Assembly: GCF_020037475.1 (NCBI RefSeq)
Contig: NZ_JAIQDB010000001.1
Coordinates: forward strand, 992,001 to 1,056,000
Direction: 5' to 3'
From: Sutcliffiella deserti
GTDB taxonomy: Bacteria > Bacillota > Bacilli > Bacillales > Bacillaceae_I
Length of the DNA: 64,000 nt
Shown: positions 42,090-50,859 of the stretch, piece by piece
How positions within the stretch are numbered: position 1 is the first letter of the stretch
How the letters are laid out: the number at the start of each line of letters is the position of its first letter
Program-made: the position numbers and the translations under genes
Notes under the pieces: model-generated
Databases searched by the model: none
What the model was told of the DNA's origin: nothing
The model's input: only the letters and a program-made list of their open reading frames with translations

Positions 42090-42719
42090 TTAATAAAAAT
42101 ATTTTAATAAATTCTTCCTATATAACTTTGCGATAAAGTACATCAAGGAAGCAGGTATTTTTTTCGGGAAAAATCGGTGCAAGTAATAGTTATAGTAGAC
42201 TGATTTTAAATCCGCCCATTGGGAACACCGTTTAGTCTGCTCAAAACGAGCTACATCTATCAGCTTAATCTCTTTATTCGGGGTCACAATGATATTATGC
42301 AAATGAATATCAGAAGGATTTAAACCTTTTTCCCTAGCTAAATCAAGTGCTTCATCAATAAAATCAATGTAATGCTTCTCAATTTCAACCCCTTTAGCAA
42401 GGCATTCAAAAAGTGTAAAGCCTTCAATATAGTCAATCACCAAAAAGTTATCTCCATAACTATATAACCTCGGGTAATAAGCGGCTCCCTCTAGCTTTTG
42501 GTAGATCATCGCTTCTTTCTTTGCTAAATGTTCATACGGAGGATAAAAGACTTTGAGAACCTGGTTGCTTGCTCCAATTCTAAAAACATAAGCACTTCTA
42601 CCGTAACCAATCTTAGTCAGAGCTTTGTCTTTATTTTTAATAAAGCATCCACGCATAGAATGTTTAAATCTTACCGTATTAGCCAATTGATCATAGGATT
42701 TTAAGAGTACCTGCTCCAT
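42090..42719 (-). CDS. Protein kinase-like protein (YrzF type)
   Basis: A 209-aa single-domain protein with the protein-kinase fold in short form. A glycine loop IGYGRSAYVFRIG, the ATP lysine in QVLKVFYPPY, and a Glu in KKEAMIYQKL form the N-lobe. The C-lobe has NPSDIHLHNIIV (catalytic Asp and the metal-binding Asn), then KLIDVARFEQ with the second metal Asp. All key residues are present, so it may be active. The length equals YrzF of B. subtilis. The ATG at 42719 follows GGAGGTGAGG. It is the last gene of a three-gene unit behind a Mn2+ riboswitch. Confidence 0.78.
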   Translation of the reverse strand: MEQVLLKSYDQLANTVRFKHSMRGCFIKNKDKALTKIGYGRSAYVFRIGASNQVLKVFYPPYEHLAKKEAMIYQKLEGAAYYPRLYSYGDNFLVIDYIEGFTLFECLAKGVEIEKHYIDFIDEALDLAREKGLNPSDIHLHNIIVTPNKEIKLIDVARFEQTKRCSQWADLKSVYYNYYLHRFFPKKIPASLMYFIAKLYRKNLLKYFY

Positions 42720-42767
42720 ATTGACGACCTCACCTCCCCCTAGCATTGAAAAGAAAAGCAAGACATA

Positions 42768-43205
42768 CTAATTACCTAGATCTTCCACTAAATTCATTAA
42801 CGTAGTAATTTCGTTTATTAATGTAAAGAGCTCGGAGTTCTGCAAATTCTCTACTGCTAATTCTCCATTGACCTTAGCATTTTCAATGATTTCTTTAATC
42901 GCTTCGTTTTTTTCGGTTATTTGTAGGTGCAAATCCTCTGCAATAGCAGGTGGTTCTGTTTGATTAAAAGTATCTATTTCGGATAATAAAGAGTTTAGCT
43001 CATTTTCCAACTCAGCTTTTGTTTCTTCATTAGTTGCAGCTTCTTGAATTAACTGTGGAGCTCCCTCCGCGAAATCTTGCCAAGTTTGAATATGATCTTT
43101 TGCTTTGTTTGCATATTCCAATGAATTATTAACCTCTTCTAGTAATGAACAACCACTTAATACAACAGTAGATATCATTGCAAGTATAACTAACCATTTT
43201 TTCAA
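42768..43205 (-). CDS. Small helical lipoprotein, 145 aa
   Basis: The signal MKKWLVILAMISTVVLSGCS has a lipobox LSGC with the lipidated Cys at 19. The mature part is all-helical, acidic and coiled-coil like, from LLEEVNNSLEYANKAKDHI to the Leu-rich end NEITTLMNLVEDLGN. It resembles DUF6376-type lipoproteins (low certainty). TTG start at 43205 after AAGGAGAG. It lies 12 bp after a 36-aa peptide gene and 48 bp before the kinase-like gene. All are behind Mn2+ riboswitch 2. Confidence 0.75.
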   Translation of the reverse strand: MKKWLVILAMISTVVLSGCSLLEEVNNSLEYANKAKDHIQTWQDFAEGAPQLIQEAATNEETKAELENELNSLLSEIDTFNQTEPPAIAEDLHLQITEKNEAIKEIIENAKVNGELAVENLQNSELFTLINEITTLMNLVEDLGN

Positions 43206-43217
43206 AGCAATCTCTCC

Positions 43218-43328
43218 TTATTTCTTCATTCTTTTTTTAACTTCTTTCATTACAACCGGCATTACTTTTTTCCGGGCGATATCTGCACCTTTTTTTAAAA
43301 TAAATACTTTAATCAGTTTTTTTATCAT
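43218..43328 (-). CDS. Basic peptide, 36 aa, first gene after Mn2+ riboswitch 2
   Basis: The ATG at 43328 follows GAGGAGGAG by about 3-4 nt, a strong site. The stop TAA at 43218 adjoins the site of the lipoprotein gene. The peptide starts MIKKLIKVFILKKGADIARK and ends KEVKKRMKK. Sixteen of 36 residues are Lys or Arg, with an amphipathic helix pattern, so it may lie on the membrane or bind an acidic partner. Its place directly behind the riboswitch terminator makes it the first translated part of the mRNA. Not recognised in any family. Confidence 0.65.
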   Translation of the reverse strand: MIKKLIKVFILKKGADIARKKVMPVVMKEVKKRMKK

Positions 43329-43352
43329 CTTCTTCTCCTCCTCTTTTCCCTA

Positions 43353-43387
43353 TAAAAAAACCTTTTACCATTTCGGTAAAAGGTCTC
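43353..43387 (-). terminator. Expression-platform terminator, Mn2+ riboswitch 2
   Basis: ACCTTTTACC pairs with GGTAAAAGGT around AAAT, followed on the minus strand by T7, just before the ATG of the 36-aa peptide. Confidence 0.88.
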
Positions 43388-43400
43388 TGAAATCACAAAA

Positions 43401-43520
43401 GACCTTTGCCAGAATTTAATACTGACAAAGGTCTCGCAAACAACGTATCCGTTGCCAATAAAGCCGAGGAAAGATTCCCGTAATGACGACTTTATTGTAT
43501 AGCTACTCCCCTTTGGGAAA
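43401..43520 (-). ncRNA. Mn2+ riboswitch 2 (yybP-ykoY class)
   Basis: On the minus strand it reads CCCAAAGGGGAGTAGCTATA, then GTCGTCAT, TTGGCAACGG and GTTTGCGAGACCTTTGTC. The second GACCTTTG/CAAAGGTC pairing at 43401-43433 offers an alternative, antiterminator-like stem. It is the same class as riboswitch 1, 1.8 kb away, yet the genes behind it are not transporters. Confidence 0.92.
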
Positions 43521-43846
43521 TATATTAAAATTGTAATTAAATACATCATAGCCCAAATACCACCGACAGTCAAGTGCAGTTTATTCTCTTCCTGTTCATA
43601 AAGTATATAGTTTATGTAAAGTTTAATAGATATCGATTGGTTCAAAAAATAAGATATGGTATATTTCTCTAGAAAGACATATCCTTTTGTGCTCAAGGAA
43701 AATTAGACCTCAACTGGAGATCGCGGTAGACGCTAGGGCTCACATCCATTGTCAAGATAGCTTCAGCACTGCCCGGCGTAATTCGCCTTTAGCCCGCAGG
43801 AAGTATTTAACAAAACTAAGCACATAAAATTACAGAGGTGAAAAAA
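43521..43846. other. Intergenic region with a decayed GC-rich element
   Basis: Positions about 43707-43803 (CTGGAGATCGCGGTAGACGC ... TAGCCCGCAGG) look like a decayed copy of the intergenic element seen at 12.2-12.8 kb. No gene. Confidence 0.5.
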
Positions 43847-45031
43847 ATGAGTAATGAAAGTCGAATAAAATCTCTTTTGGAAATCCTAATGGTATCATCC
43901 CGGCTGGGTTTTACATCCTTTGGTGGACCAGTCGCACATTTAGGGTATTTCCATACAGAGTATATCCGTCGAAGAAAATGGATGGATGAAAAAAGCTATG
44001 CTGACCTTGTTGCGCTCTGTCAGTTCCTCCCTGGTCCAGCAAGCAGTCAGGTTGGTATTGGAATAGGAGTAATGAGAGCTGGTGTGTTAGGGGGGATCGT
44101 GTCGTTTATCGGATTCACCCTTCCTTCTGTCCTCGCACTCATAGTCTTTGCGATTATATTACAAGGAATGAATATCGATAGTGCTGGATGGATTCATGGC
44201 TTGAAGATTGTGGCTGTTGCAGTGGTTGCCCATGCAATATTAGGGATGGCCGGCAACTTAACACCTGATTTAAAAAGAAAAGCTATTGCACTATTTGCCC
44301 TGCTAGGAACACTTTTGTGGCAAACGGCCTTTACACAAGTTGTGGTCATTTTACTATCTGGTTTTATTGGATATATCCTTTTTAAACAAGTGGCTACTAA
44401 GGATGACTCCCGCATCAAATTTCCTATTTCTAAGCGTTTTGCTACAATTTGTTTGAGTTTATTTTTTGCTTTACTAATACTCTTGCCAATCCTTCGAGAA
44501 GCTACTTCACTAAATTGGGTTGCCATGTTTGATAGCTTTTACCGATCAGGTTCTTTAGTGTTTGGTGGTGGACATGTTGTTCTTCCTTTATTGGAAAGAG
44601 AATTTGTTCCGACTGGTTGGATTAGTGAGGAAGCTTTCTTAGCTGGGTATGGTGCAGCACAAGCAGTACCAGGACCACTTTTTACATTTGCTGCTTACAT
44701 TGGAGCAGTCATCAATGGTTGGAAAGGTGGCTTGCTTGCGACCTTCGCCATATTTCTTCCAGCATTTCTTCTTATATTAGGCACCCTGCCTTTTTGGGAT
44801 TCTCTTCGTAGTAATGTGAAAGTAAAGGCAGCCTTGATGGGAGTAAATGCAGCGGTTGTAGGAATACTTATTTCTGCTTTTTACTTGCCAATATGGACAA
44901 GCTCTATTATAGCTCCAATAGACTTTGCTTTTGCCGCTATTCTCTTTAGTATGCTGGTGTTCTGGAAGCTTCCACCATGGATTGTTGTGGTTTCAGGAGC
45001 TATTGGTGGAACATTAATAACTTTAATTTAA
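43847..45031 (+). CDS. chrA: Chromate transporter ChrA (long, two-domain form)
   Basis: A 394-aa membrane protein with two tandem CHR domains, ten or so helices. The first domain has GFTSFGGPVAHLGYFHTEYI and FLPGPASSQVGIGIG; the second has GSLVFGGGHVVLPLLE and QAVPGPLFTFAAYIG. ChrA exports chromate by exchange with another anion, but many homologues have no tested substrate. The ATG at 43847 follows GAGGTG by 6 nt; GTG at 43838 lies inside that site. It is a single gene. Confidence 0.93.
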   Translation: MSNESRIKSLLEILMVSSRLGFTSFGGPVAHLGYFHTEYIRRRKWMDEKSYADLVALCQFLPGPASSQVGIGIGVMRAGVLGGIVSFIGFTLPSVLALIVFAIILQGMNIDSAGWIHGLKIVAVAVVAHAILGMAGNLTPDLKRKAIALFALLGTLLWQTAFTQVVVILLSGFIGYILFKQVATKDDSRIKFPISKRFATICLSLFFALLILLPILREATSLNWVAMFDSFYRSGSLVFGGGHVVLPLLEREFVPTGWISEEAFLAGYGAAQAVPGPLFTFAAYIGAVINGWKGGLLATFAIFLPAFLLILGTLPFWDSLRSNVKVKAALMGVNAAVVGILISAFYLPIWTSSIIAPIDFAFAAILFSMLVFWKLPPWIVVVSGAIGGTLITLI

Positions 45032-45036
45032 TATCT

Positions 45037-45068
45037 AAGGACCATTCCACAAAAGGGAATGGTCCTTC
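45037..45068. terminator. Bidirectional terminator between chrA and fruA
   Basis: AAGGACCATTCC (45037-45048) with GGAATGGTCCTT (45056-45067), a perfect stem between convergent genes. Confidence 0.9.
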
Positions 45069-45076
45069 TTTATTCA

Positions 45077-46948
45077 TTATACTGTTGCTTTCTTCTTTAA
45101 CAATCCAACCATTAGTGCCGTTGTAAACGCACCAATCAAAATCGCAAGAATATACAATAAAATACTTCCAGTTATGATAGGTATAACAAAAATTCCGCCG
45201 TGTGGCGCTGGTAGTCCAATTCCAAATACCATCGTTAAGGCTCCAGCTACTGCTGAACCGACCACTACAGAAGGGATAACTCTCATCGGATCTGCTGCAG
45301 CAAATGGAATTGCTCCTTCTGTTATAAAGGTGGCACCCATTACATAACAAGTTTTACCTGCCTCACGCTCTTGCTTGTTGAATTTCTTTTTGAACAAAGT
45401 TGTAGCAATAGCCAATCCTAACGGTGGAACCATTCCAGCTGCCATAATTGCCGCATGCGGTGCATAGTTTCCAGCATCAATCATCGCTATTCCAAAGGTA
45501 AAGGCAGCTTTATTAATTGGGCCACCCATATCGATAGCCATCATTGCCCCTAAGAGTAAACCAAGTAATATAAGATTTCCTCCGCCTAAGCCAGTTAACC
45601 ATGTTGACAAGCCTTCATTAAATGCTTTCAGTGGCGTAATTAACCAAAGCATGACCATACCCGTAATGAAGATACCAAATAACGGATATAGTAACACAGG
45701 TTTTATACCTTCCAATGAGGAAGGTAAGCCGTTCAATAATTTTTTCAATGCTAAGATAGTATAACCTGCAAGGAACCCGGCGATAATACCACCTAGAAAT
45801 CCAGCTCCCCCAGTAGCCGCCATCAATCCACCAACCATACCTGCTGCTAAACCTGGTCGATCTGCAATACTCATCGCAATAAATCCGGCTAATACAGGAA
45901 TCATTAATCCGAAGGCATTCCCGCCACCTATCGTCATTAATGCTTCCGCGAACCAATGGTAACTTGGATCATTAGGATCAGCTGCGTTGATACCAAACAT
46001 AAAGGATAATGCGATTAGTATCCCACCACCTACAACAAAAGGAAGCATATTGGAAACACCGTTCATTAAATGTTTATAAAATCCTGAACGTCCCTTTCCA
46101 CCTTCAGAATCAGAAGACTTTCCTGTTCCAGTATAAGTCGTTCCTTCCCCTCTACTTGCCTTGTTGAGCAGTTCTTCAGGCTTACGAATAGCTTGCGAGA
46201 CGGGAACCTGAATGATTTTTTTCCCGTTGAAGCGCTCCATCTCCACATGTTTGTCTGCTGCTACAATAATTCCGGCAGCAGACGCGATATCTTCTTTCGT
46301 CAACTCATTCTTTACTCCACCAGAACCGTTCGTTTCCACTTTTACCGTATAACCTAATTCTTTTGCTTTTTGTTTAAGGGCATCTGCCGCCATATACGTA
46401 TGGGCGATACCAGTTGGACACGCCGTTACTGCAAGAATTATTCCTTTGTCATCGGAAGTAGTTTCTTTCTCTTTTTCTTCCTCTTCGTACAATTCTTTTT
46501 CTTTTCTATCTATTAAGCTTATAACCTCTTCTTTTGTCGTTACGTTAAGAAGACTTGAACGAAACTCTGTGTCCATTAGCATAGAGGACAAGCGTGATAA
46601 TGTTTCTAAATGGGCATTGTTTGCTCCTTCACTCGCAGCAATCATAAAGAAAAGATGACTTGGTTGTGCGTCTAGTGCCTCATAGTCTATTCCTTCTTTA
46701 GATAACCCAAAAGCAATGGCTGGTGTTTTTACCGCCTTTGTTTTGGCGTGAGGTATGGCAATGCCTTCCCCGATTCCGGTTGTACTTTGAGCTTCTCTTG
46801 CAAGTATTGCCTCTTCATAAGCATGTTTGTCACTAAGCTTGCCTGCACGATCCAAAGTGTCCACTAGTTCACGGATTACACTGCTTTTTGAACCGGACTG
46901 CAGACGAAGCGTTACGGTTTCTACCGTTAATAAATCTGTAATCTTCAT
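45077..46948 (-). CDS. fruA: Fructose-specific PTS enzyme IIABC
   Basis: A 623-aa fused phosphotransferase permease. Domain order: EIIA (about 1-145, phospho-His in GIAIPHAKT), EIIB (about 168-265, phospho-Cys in VTACPTGIAHTYMAA), EIIC (about 285-620, FYKHLMNGVSNMLPFVVGGG and many helices). It imports fructose and makes fructose 1-phosphate, the substrate of the kinase gene upstream. An ATG at 46948 with AGGGGGAAG before it begins 15 bp after fruK. The order fruR-fruK-fruA matches B. subtilis. Confidence 0.95.
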   Translation of the reverse strand: MKITDLLTVETVTLRLQSGSKSSVIRELVDTLDRAGKLSDKHAYEEAILAREAQSTTGIGEGIAIPHAKTKAVKTPAIAFGLSKEGIDYEALDAQPSHLFFMIAASEGANNAHLETLSRLSSMLMDTEFRSSLLNVTTKEEVISLIDRKEKELYEEEEKEKETTSDDKGIILAVTACPTGIAHTYMAADALKQKAKELGYTVKVETNGSGGVKNELTKEDIASAAGIIVAADKHVEMERFNGKKIIQVPVSQAIRKPEELLNKASRGEGTTYTGTGKSSDSEGGKGRSGFYKHLMNGVSNMLPFVVGGGILIALSFMFGINAADPNDPSYHWFAEALMTIGGGNAFGLMIPVLAGFIAMSIADRPGLAAGMVGGLMAATGGAGFLGGIIAGFLAGYTILALKKLLNGLPSSLEGIKPVLLYPLFGIFITGMVMLWLITPLKAFNEGLSTWLTGLGGGNLILLGLLLGAMMAIDMGGPINKAAFTFGIAMIDAGNYAPHAAIMAAGMVPPLGLAIATTLFKKKFNKQEREAGKTCYVMGATFITEGAIPFAAADPMRVIPSVVVGSAVAGALTMVFGIGLPAPHGGIFVIPIITGSILLYILAILIGAFTTALMVGLLKKKATV

Positions 46949-46963
46949 TTTCTCTTCCCCCTC

Positions 46964-47875
46964 TTATAATTTCTCTATGGTTACAGCTTGTAGTAAATTT
47001 TCCACTTCTTCTTTTTGGCAAAGATCATCAGAAAACGCAGTTGCACTTCCAGAAGCAATGCCATATTGGAGCGCTTCTGCAATGTTGTTATGCTGTAAGT
47101 ATCCTGCTAAAAATCCTGCCACAAGGGAATCGCCAGCTCCGACTGAATTTTTTACGTTACCTTTAGGTGCCTTGGCTATAAAAATACCACTATTTGAATA
47201 AAGAAGTGCGCCTTCTCCTGCCATGGAAACTACAATGTTTTCCACGCCTTGTTCATGTATTTTACCTGCATATTCAATGGCTTCCTCTTTGGAGCGAATG
47301 GATACTCCGAAAAGGTCTCCCAATTCATGATGGTTAGGTTTGATAAGAAAAGGTTTGTAGGCGAGTAAATCTTTTAATAAAGAACCTCCTGTATCCACCA
47401 CCACTTTTGCTTCGTGTTCATTGCATTTCTTCATAATCGTTCTATAGATAGTGGCAGGTACTGTACTAGGTACGCTACCCGCAATTACTACATAATCGCT
47501 TGGTTTCAATTTGTCTAATTGTTCTATCAAACGAATTTCGGCATCCTCATCTACTATAGGACCTGTTCCATTGATTTCTGTCTCTTCATCAGCCTTTAAC
47601 TTTACATTGATACGAGAATTCCCTTCTACCTCAATGAGCTGGACGGAAACCTGTTCCTCTATTAATCTTGCTTTTATAAAATCTCCTGTAAATCCGGCTG
47701 TAAATCCCAGAGCTGTATTGTCCGCTCCTAGACGTTTCAGGACTCTCGATACGTTAATGCCTTTTCCACCAGGATAGTACATTGTGTTTTCTGCTCGATT
47801 GACTGCTCCTTCTTTGAAAGATGCCACTTGCATTACATAATCGATGGAAGGATTTAGTGTAATTGTATAGATCAT
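46964..47875 (-). CDS. fruK: 1-phosphofructokinase
   Basis: A 303-aa PfkB-family kinase that turns fructose 1-phosphate into fructose 1,6-bisphosphate. Signature 1: YPGGKGINVSRVLKRLG (about 34-50). Signature 2: NSVGAGDSLVAGFLAGY (about 246-262) with the catalytic Asp in GAGDS. The start N-P-S-I-D-Y is typical. Its ATG overlaps the stop of the regulator gene by 4 bp (ATGA). Second gene of the fru operon. Confidence 0.95.
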   Translation of the reverse strand: MIYTITLNPSIDYVMQVASFKEGAVNRAENTMYYPGGKGINVSRVLKRLGADNTALGFTAGFTGDFIKARLIEEQVSVQLIEVEGNSRINVKLKADEETEINGTGPIVDEDAEIRLIEQLDKLKPSDYVVIAGSVPSTVPATIYRTIMKKCNEHEAKVVVDTGGSLLKDLLAYKPFLIKPNHHELGDLFGVSIRSKEEAIEYAGKIHEQGVENIVVSMAGEGALLYSNSGIFIAKAPKGNVKNSVGAGDSLVAGFLAGYLQHNNIAEALQYGIASGSATAFSDDLCQKEEVENLLQAVTIEKL

Positions 47876-48624
47876 TTGCTCACCACCATAACGGATGTTT
47901 TTTCTTCAAAAGCTGGTAACAATTCTGGATCGCAATAGTTGGTAATAATTGTTGCCTCTTTTAGTATTCCTACCTTGGCAAAAGTTACTTCGTTTATTTT
48001 AGAGTCGTCTGCAAGAACGTAGGCTTGTTGTGCATGCTTCATCGCTAGGCTTTTAACTGCTGCTTCTTCCGGGTCAGGTGTGGTATAGCCACTAGTTAGA
48101 TGCACCCCGTTTGTACCAATAAATGCCTTGTCAAAATTATAGGCCTCAATGCTTTCAGTTGCTTTTTTACCAATGATCGCACCGGTTTTATTTTTCATAT
48201 ACCCGCCAACAATGTAAGTCGGAATATCTTGTTCCATAAGTGCCTGGATATGCGCAAACCCATTGGTGACTACCGTGATTTTTTTAGTAGCCAAGTGGTT
48301 AATCATCTGGTAGGTTGTTGTACCGGCATCTAGGAAAATGCAATCTCCCTCTTCCACTAGATTCGCAGCAGCGACGGCAATCCTGTTTTTCGCCTCAAGG
48401 TTCTGGGACGATTTCTCCTGAATGCTCGGCTCTGCACCTTTTTGGTGAAGTCTTGCTGCCCCCCCATGAACCCGCTTAAGCTTATTCTCTTCTTCAAGCT
48501 GACTTAAGTCTCTTCTTATCGTAGATTCTGAAGCACCTGTAATATCAACCAATTCTTGTAATTTAACGACATCGTTTTGTTTAATTAATTCTAAGATTTT
48601 ATGCTGTCTTTCTGGTGTTAACAT
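47872..48624 (-). CDS. fruR: DeoR family fructose operon repressor
   Basis: A 250-aa repressor. N-terminal DeoR helix-turn-helix (about 1-55): TPERQHKILELIKQNDVVK then ASESTIRRDLSQLEE. The C-terminal sugar-phosphate domain has the DAGTTTYQM loop (about residues 97-105), which binds the inducer, by family knowledge fructose 1-phosphate. AAAGGTGATG precedes the ATG. It is the first gene of fruRKA and probably controls its own operon through the two boxes at 48690 and 48720. Confidence 0.93.
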   Translation of the reverse strand: MLTPERQHKILELIKQNDVVKLQELVDITGASESTIRRDLSQLEEENKLKRVHGGAARLHQKGAEPSIQEKSSQNLEAKNRIAVAAANLVEEGDCIFLDAGTTTYQMINHLATKKITVVTNGFAHIQALMEQDIPTYIVGGYMKNKTGAIIGKKATESIEAYNFDKAFIGTNGVHLTSGYTTPDPEEAAVKSLAMKHAQQAYVLADDSKINEVTFAKVGILKEATIITNYCDPELLPAFEEKTSVMVVSK

Positions 48625-48660
48625 GACATCACCTTTTTTAGAACTTTAGTATGTATCCAT

Positions 48661-48689
48661 ATTGTAATGTAAGCATTTACAAAAATCAA
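48661..48689 (-). promoter_or_regulatory. Sigma-A-type promoter of fruRKA with cre site in the spacer
   Basis: On the minus strand: TTGATT (48689-48684), 17-bp spacer, TACAAT (48666-48661). The spacer contains TGTAAATGCTTACA (48681-48668), a near-palindrome that fits the CcpA cre consensus with one mismatch. CcpA repression by glucose is inferred from this placement. Confidence 0.7.
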
Positions 48690-48732
48690 TCAAAAACGTT
48701 CAAAAGAAATCACTCTCATTCAAAAACGTTCA
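48690..48732 (-). promoter_or_regulatory. Two direct-repeat FruR operator candidates
   Basis: TCAAAAACGTTCA occurs at 48690-48702 and again at 48720-48732 (plus-strand reading), 30 bp apart. The first touches the -35 box. Direct repeats of this type are usual for DeoR family repressors. Confidence 0.7.
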
Positions 48733-48972
48733 CGGTTTGTATGTTTTTTTGGCGGTCTATGGAAATAGAGGGTCCCTATTTCCATAATTAAGGTTTATAA
48801 AATATACCAATTAAATGCATGCAGCGCTGTCCCCCTCCCTGATGGTGGGACATGTAGGCAGGAGTTTTACAATATTGTGCAGATTTTAAGGATTTTCAAT
48901 TTTAAGTATTAATAAGTTAGCTAGCCGGGTACACCATGAATGTTTAAAAAATCTTGAAAGGAGTTTTCCACT

Positions 48973-49308
48973 TTGTTATCTAAAAGTCAATATCAAGAAT
49001 GTTTGGACGCCTGCTTGGCCTGTATGGAAGCCTGTAATATTTGTTTTAATGCCTGTTTAGATGAGAATGATGTAAAAATGATGGCTACCTGTATCAGATT
49101 GGATCGCGAATGTGCAGATATTTGTAGCCTTGCAGCGAAAGCCATTCAATCAGACAGCCCATTCCTGGATTCAATCTGTAAGTTATGTGCCGAGATATGT
49201 GAAGCCTGTGGAGAAGAATGTAGTAAGCATAGTCACGAACATTGTCAAAAGTGTGCAGATGCATGTTTTCGATGTGCAGAAGCTTGTAGAAGAATGATTA
49301 CTGCATAA
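48973..49308 (+). CDS. Cys-rich four-helix copper-binding protein (Csp/YhjQ, DUF326 type)
   Basis: A 111-aa protein with 19 cysteines spaced every 3-4 residues along helices, starting QECLDACLACMEACNICFNA and ending CQKCADACFRCAEACRR. This pattern is that of copper storage proteins (Csp3) and B. subtilis YhjQ, in which the Cys line the inside of a four-helix bundle and hold many Cu(I) ions. No signal peptide: cytosolic. The TTG start at 48973 follows AAAGGAG. It is a single gene with its own terminator, just before a two-component operon that may also serve metals. Confidence 0.88.
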   Translation: MLSKSQYQECLDACLACMEACNICFNACLDENDVKMMATCIRLDRECADICSLAAKAIQSDSPFLDSICKLCAEICEACGEECSKHSHEHCQKCADACFRCAEACRRMITA

Positions 49309-49318
49309 TGTAGATTTT

Positions 49319-49352
49319 TTAAGACACGTCAGTTTATTGACGTGTCTTTTTT
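49319..49352 (+). terminator. Terminator of the copper-binding protein gene
   Basis: AAGACACGTCA (49321-49331) with TGACGTGTCTT (49338-49348), followed by T7. Confidence 0.92.
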
Positions 49353-49497
49353 TGTATTTTCTAATAACTACCCCTATAATACATACATCTAATCCAGCGA
49401 GAAATTCATTTTGATTTTTATATTACATTCTGTAAATCTGCAAACTTTCTCGATAATTTCCGTATACTCTATATTTATTATAAAGTAGGTGAGGTTC

Positions 49498-50859
49498 ATG
49501 AAGTTCTCAACCAAGCTAGGTCTTTGGTTTTTCTTTTGTATACTAATTATTGAAACTGGTTCCATGCTATTTCTTCACCAAAATGTCGTCCAAACTCTCA
49601 TTGATAATGAAAAGGAGGCTCTATTGGCAAGAGGCGCTAGCCATAGAGATGTTCTTGAAGATTCGTTTACCGACAATACACTTCAACATATCGTGTTAAT
49701 GGAATCAAAAACCGATACAGAAGTGGTGATAACAGACCAAAATGGTGATGTTATCGAATCATCCATTGCCCTTAACGAAGAAATAAATTTCTTTATTTTG
49801 CAGATTACGAATGACGATCAGGTCATCGAAGCAGATTGGGAGTCCCAATCCTATATAGCTACTGCTTCACCTTTTAGATCCAATAGTGGTGAAAACGGAA
49901 CCGTCTATATGCTAAAAAGCACAAACCAGATGAAAGGCTTGATTACCGATTTAAATCATCACTTCGCCATTGCTGTTATCATTATTTTATTTTTCCTGGT
50001 AATTACAAACATCATCTTAGTAAAGCTTTTAACCAAACCTTTAGTATCCATGAAGGAGGCAACGAAGAGAATTAGTGAAGGAGACTTCACTGTTACTCTC
50101 CCTGTAAAATCCAAGGATGAGATTGGTGAATTGGCAAATTCCATCCAAACATTGGCAAGTAATCTAAACTACTTGAAACAGGAGCGAAAGGAATTTCTGG
50201 CAAGTATATCGCATGAGCTCCGTACTCCACTCACTTATATTAGAGGTTATGCTGACATTGGTCAAAAGCCCAATTTAGTGGAGAGCCAAAAGAATGAATA
50301 CCTGAAGATCATTCATGAAGAATCGATTCGTGTTTCAAACCTTCTTGAAGATCTTTTCGAATTGGCCAAAATGGATCAAAATTCATTTTCGATTATGAAT
50401 GAAGAAGTCCAATTCAGGGAATTTTTACAGACTATTTACGATAAGGCTTATCCTGTATTCTCCAATTCAGGCATTGAACTTAAGTTTAATCGTAAAGAGG
50501 AATGCTACGTGAATATAGATCCATTGCGATTTGAACAAGTAGTGCTAAATATATTGGACAATGCTCTGAAGTATTCAGATGGAGGCACCACAACCATCGA
50601 ATTAAGCAAAAAGGACAATACCTGTAAACTCACCATTTCTGACGAAGGGAAAGGAATCCCTGAGGATCAAATTCCGTATATATTTGATCGATTATTTCGA
50701 GTGGAAAAGTCCCGTTCTCGTCTTACAGGTGGAGTTGGTCTGGGGTTATCCATCGTAAAAGAAATTGTAGATGCCCACGAGGGGGAGTTGAAGGTAAGCA
50801 GTGAATTTGGTGTCGGTACAACTGTATCAATTCTATTAAAGGAGGCAAAGAATAGATGA
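49498..50859 (+). CDS. Two-component sensor histidine kinase (HAMP, HisKA)
   Basis: A 453-aa membrane kinase. Helix 1 (about 8-25), an extracellular sensor of about 130 residues, helix 2 (about 158-178), a HAMP domain (NLTKPLVSMKEATKRISEGD region), HisKA with the phospho-His in ISHELRTPLTYIRGY (about residue 240), and a full ATPase domain (NILDNALKYS, DEGKGIPE, GGVGLGLSIV). The ATG at 49498 follows TAGGTGAGG; an ATG at 49489 does not. Its stop overlaps the start of the response regulator by 4 bp. The signal is unknown; neighbours suggest metal or redox stress at the membrane. Confidence 0.92.
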   Translation: MKFSTKLGLWFFFCILIIETGSMLFLHQNVVQTLIDNEKEALLARGASHRDVLEDSFTDNTLQHIVLMESKTDTEVVITDQNGDVIESSIALNEEINFFILQITNDDQVIEADWESQSYIATASPFRSNSGENGTVYMLKSTNQMKGLITDLNHHFAIAVIIILFFLVITNIILVKLLTKPLVSMKEATKRISEGDFTVTLPVKSKDEIGELANSIQTLASNLNYLKQERKEFLASISHELRTPLTYIRGYADIGQKPNLVESQKNEYLKIIHEESIRVSNLLEDLFELAKMDQNSFSIMNEEVQFREFLQTIYDKAYPVFSNSGIELKFNRKEECYVNIDPLRFEQVVLNILDNALKYSDGGTTTIELSKKDNTCKLTISDEGKGIPEDQIPYIFDRLFRVEKSRSRLTGGVGLGLSIVKEIVDAHEGELKVSSEFGVGTTVSILLKEAKNR

